From an uncultured Myxococcales bacterium (GTDB taxonomy: Bacteria; Myxococcota_A; UBA9042; DTJE01), in assembly GCA_937975765.1 (NCBI GenBank), contig CALJUR010000089.1, positions 1 to 18,792 on the forward strand: a stretch of DNA of 18,792 bases. The letters run 5' to 3'. The notes under the pieces were generated by a model. That model was not told the origin of the DNA. It saw only the letters and a program-made list of their open reading frames with translations, and made no database searches. Made by a program: the position numbers and the translations under genes. Of the stretch, positions 17,336 to 18,792 are shown piece after piece. How positions within the stretch are numbered: the first letter of the stretch is position 1; each line of letters starts with the position of its first letter.

Positions 17336-18223
17336 ATGGCGATCCGCAGCATGACGGGGTTCGGGGCGGCGACGTTCGAGGCCGGGGGCGCGGCCTACGC
17401 GTGCACGGTGCGGTCGGTGAACCGGCGGCACGTCGAGGTCGCGGTGCGGATGCCGCAGGAGTTGTCGGCGCTGGAGCCGGCGATCCGGTCGCGGGTGCAG
17501 GCGACGTGCGGACGCGGGGACGTGGCCGTGGCGATCGAGCGCGACCGGTCGAAGGGGGCGCGCCTGATGGAGGTGGACGAGGCCGCGGCGAGGAACCTGG
17601 CGGACGCGGCGCGGCGGGTCGCGGCGGCGGCGGGCGTGCCGGCGGAGGTGCCGCTGGGGTACCTGCTGGGGTCGCCCGAGGTGATGCGGGCGGCGGCGAC
17701 GGTGGACGCCTCCGACGAGGCGGTGCGGGACGCGGTGATGGCCGGGCTGGAACGGGCGCTGGCCGCCCTGGACGCGATGCGGCAGGTCGAGGGGCAGGCG
17801 CTGGAGCGGGACGTGGTCGGGCGCGTCGATGCCATCGCGCGGTCGGTCGAGGCGATCGAGCGGGAGGCGGCCGCGGCGGCGACGGTCCTGACCGGGAAGG
17901 CGATCGCGCGGGCGAAGGCGCTGGCCGAGGCGGCGGACCTGTCGGTCGACGCGCAGTCGCTGGCCAACGCCGTGGCGTCGATGGCGGAACGGCTGGACAT
18001 CGCCGAGGAGCTGTCCCGGCTGCGCGCCCACCTGGCACAGTTCGCGACGATGGTCGCCACCGAGCCCCCGCACGGGCGCCGGCTGGACTTCCTGTGCCAG
18101 GAGATGGGGCGGGAACTGTCCACGTCGTCGGCCAAGGCGAACAGCGCGGCGGTCAGCCACCTCTGCGTCGACGCGCGGGCCGAGTTGGAGCGCATCCGCG
18201 AGCAACTGGCGAACGTCCTGTAG
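17336..18223 (+). CDS. yicC: YicC/YloC family endoribonuclease
   Basis: The 295-aa protein opens with MAIRSMTGFG, the hallmark of this family, and continues with VRSVNRRHVEVAVRMP. The C-terminal domain (about 210-295) has AERLDIAEELSRLRAHL, RRLDFLCQEMGRE (248-260) and the closing EIREQ-like ERIREQLANVL. E. coli YicC (about 287 aa) is an oligomeric endoribonuclease implicated in degrading small RNAs. One oddity: the segment I recall as NRExNT in the family reads G258-R-E-L-S-T263 here, so two usually conserved asparagines are replaced. AGGAGG (17326-17331) precedes the ATG by 4 nt. The gmk and rpoZ genes that often follow yicC are absent; a low-GC region begins right after the stop. Confidence 0.92.
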   Translation: MAIRSMTGFGAATFEAGGAAYACTVRSVNRRHVEVAVRMPQELSALEPAIRSRVQATCGRGDVAVAIERDRSKGARLMEVDEAAARNLADAARRVAAAAGVPAEVPLGYLLGSPEVMRAAATVDASDEAVRDAVMAGLERALAALDAMRQVEGQALERDVVGRVDAIARSVEAIEREAAAAATVLTGKAIARAKALAEAADLSVDAQSLANAVASMAERLDIAEELSRLRAHLAQFATMVATEPPHGRRLDFLCQEMGRELSTSSAKANSAAVSHLCVDARAELERIREQLANVL

Positions 18224-18343
18224 CCTTTCGTTGCGGGTTTCGCAGTTCGTTTCTATCGGTATTTACAGTCTTCTCAATATTCCTGTCATGAAGTTCCCCG
18301 CTCATGTCTCTTATTAGTAGGGAATGAATCTTGGAGGCAATTC

Positions 18344-18792
18344 ATGTCGGGTGGAAGGTGTTGGTTGCTGGTTGGGGTTCTTGTAGTAGATGTTGGATGC
18401 ATCTCGCAGCCAAACTCAAATGATCGAAACGAAGACGTCGTTCCAGCACAGGAGGACCCGTCATTCTCCGTGACATCACAGCTTTCTGGTGACGATGGCC
18501 GCTCAATGGACACGGCCTCCGTTCCAACGAACGGCAACCTACTGTTCCGGCGTCACCGAAAAGGAGGCAGCAACGGTGCCGAGTCTCGCCCGGCCGAAGT
18601 TGTCGCACCGTTCCGCGAAGGAATGGATCCTCTATCAGTGCCCGACTCAAGCCTCTCGGTGCAGTTGGGTCTTCAGTTGCACTGCCAGTTGGCGGTATCA
18701 AGTACACCCGAAGAAGGTATAACTGAGGTGGAAGAGACAGTTACTACCGGGAGCGGAAATCACATGACCATTTGGGGGGGTAGTCAGGCGGC
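18344..18792 (+). CDS. Partial ORF, putative exported protein or lipoprotein (runs off window)
   Basis: An ATG at 18344 with a clear Shine-Dalgarno, GGAGG (18333-18337) 6 nt upstream, opens a frame without a stop to the window end: 149 complete codons, incomplete at the 3' end. The product begins with MSGGRCWLLVGVLVVDVGC, a short hydrophobic signal ending in a cysteine (C19). The lipobox is atypical, with Asp at -3. After it comes a polar, Ser/Asp/Pro-rich stretch with no motif I recognise. GC content and codon use (TTG, GTA, TCA, CCT, CTA) differ sharply from the upstream genes, which suggests acquired DNA. I see no convincing promoter in 18224-18343. Confidence 0.6.
   Translation, partial: MSGGRCWLLVGVLVVDVGCISQPNSNDRNEDVVPAQEDPSFSVTSQLSGDDGRSMDTASVPTNGNLLFRRHRKGGSNGAESRPAEVVAPFREGMDPLSVPDSSLSVQLGLQLHCQLAVSSTPEEGITEVEETVTTGSGNHMTIWGGSQA

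Noticed and set aside
17157..18038. N-terminal extension of pyrG by 294 codons
   Set aside because: It would run antisense through yicC, is Pro/Arg/Ala low-complexity, and the ATG at 17156 has a good Shine-Dalgarno and matches the family start.
18227..18256. Intrinsic terminator after yicC
   Set aside because: A 5-bp stem (TGCGG/TCGCA) with scattered Ts is too weak to support.

Overview
The window is a high-GC bacterial chromosome segment (spot counts of about 70 to 75% GC in the housekeeping genes). It ends on the right in a stretch of clearly lower GC (spot counts of 47 to 53%). Long Cys-rich lipoproteins with an acidic Asp/Glu/Val/Pro linker after the lipobox, a PxxKW-type small Cys protein and the general gene style suggest Myxococcota or a related former deltaproteobacterial lineage. 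This placement is inference; there is no rRNA gene to fix it.

Left part (1-1860): about 2.5 copies of a 106-bp tandem repeat with hairpin potential run up to a near-consensus promoter (284-311). That promoter drives a 58-aa basic protein, followed by a PxxKW-family Cys protein. On the minus strand is a small secreted protein of unknown function. A divergent control region (1499-1858) lies between it and the giant gene. The minus promoter there has a palindrome in its spacer.

Centre (1859-11977): one 10.1-kb gene encodes a 3372-aa lipoprotein. After a lipobox and an acidic linker it consists almost entirely of about 109 units (my manual count) of a roughly 25-residue four-cysteine repeat. The repeat looks like the Dictyostelium CTDC repeat (Pfam PF00526) of the slime-mould extracellular matrix proteins ecmA and ecmB. 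This is the most remarkable object in the window. Four units lack both the first and the fourth cysteine, which points to a C1-C4 disulfide. Recurrent CxxCxxDxxC inserts divide the array into blocks.

Right part: a strong promoter leads into prs (PRPP synthetase) and thiI (tRNA 4-thiouridine synthetase), separated by 2 nt. Convergent to them on the minus strand is a pyrG (CTP synthase)-lipoprotein operon. The second lipoprotein has a beta-sandwich-like part, a Cys-rich middle and a small beta-rich C-terminal domain. Divergent from pyrG is a YicC-family ribonuclease gene. Nucleotide metabolism and RNA processing genes thus flank the giant surface protein, with no evident functional link to it.

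Right edge (18224-18792): GC falls, and a new ORF with a clear Shine-Dalgarno and a hydrophobic N-terminus starts at 18344 and runs off the window. This may be the edge of acquired DNA.
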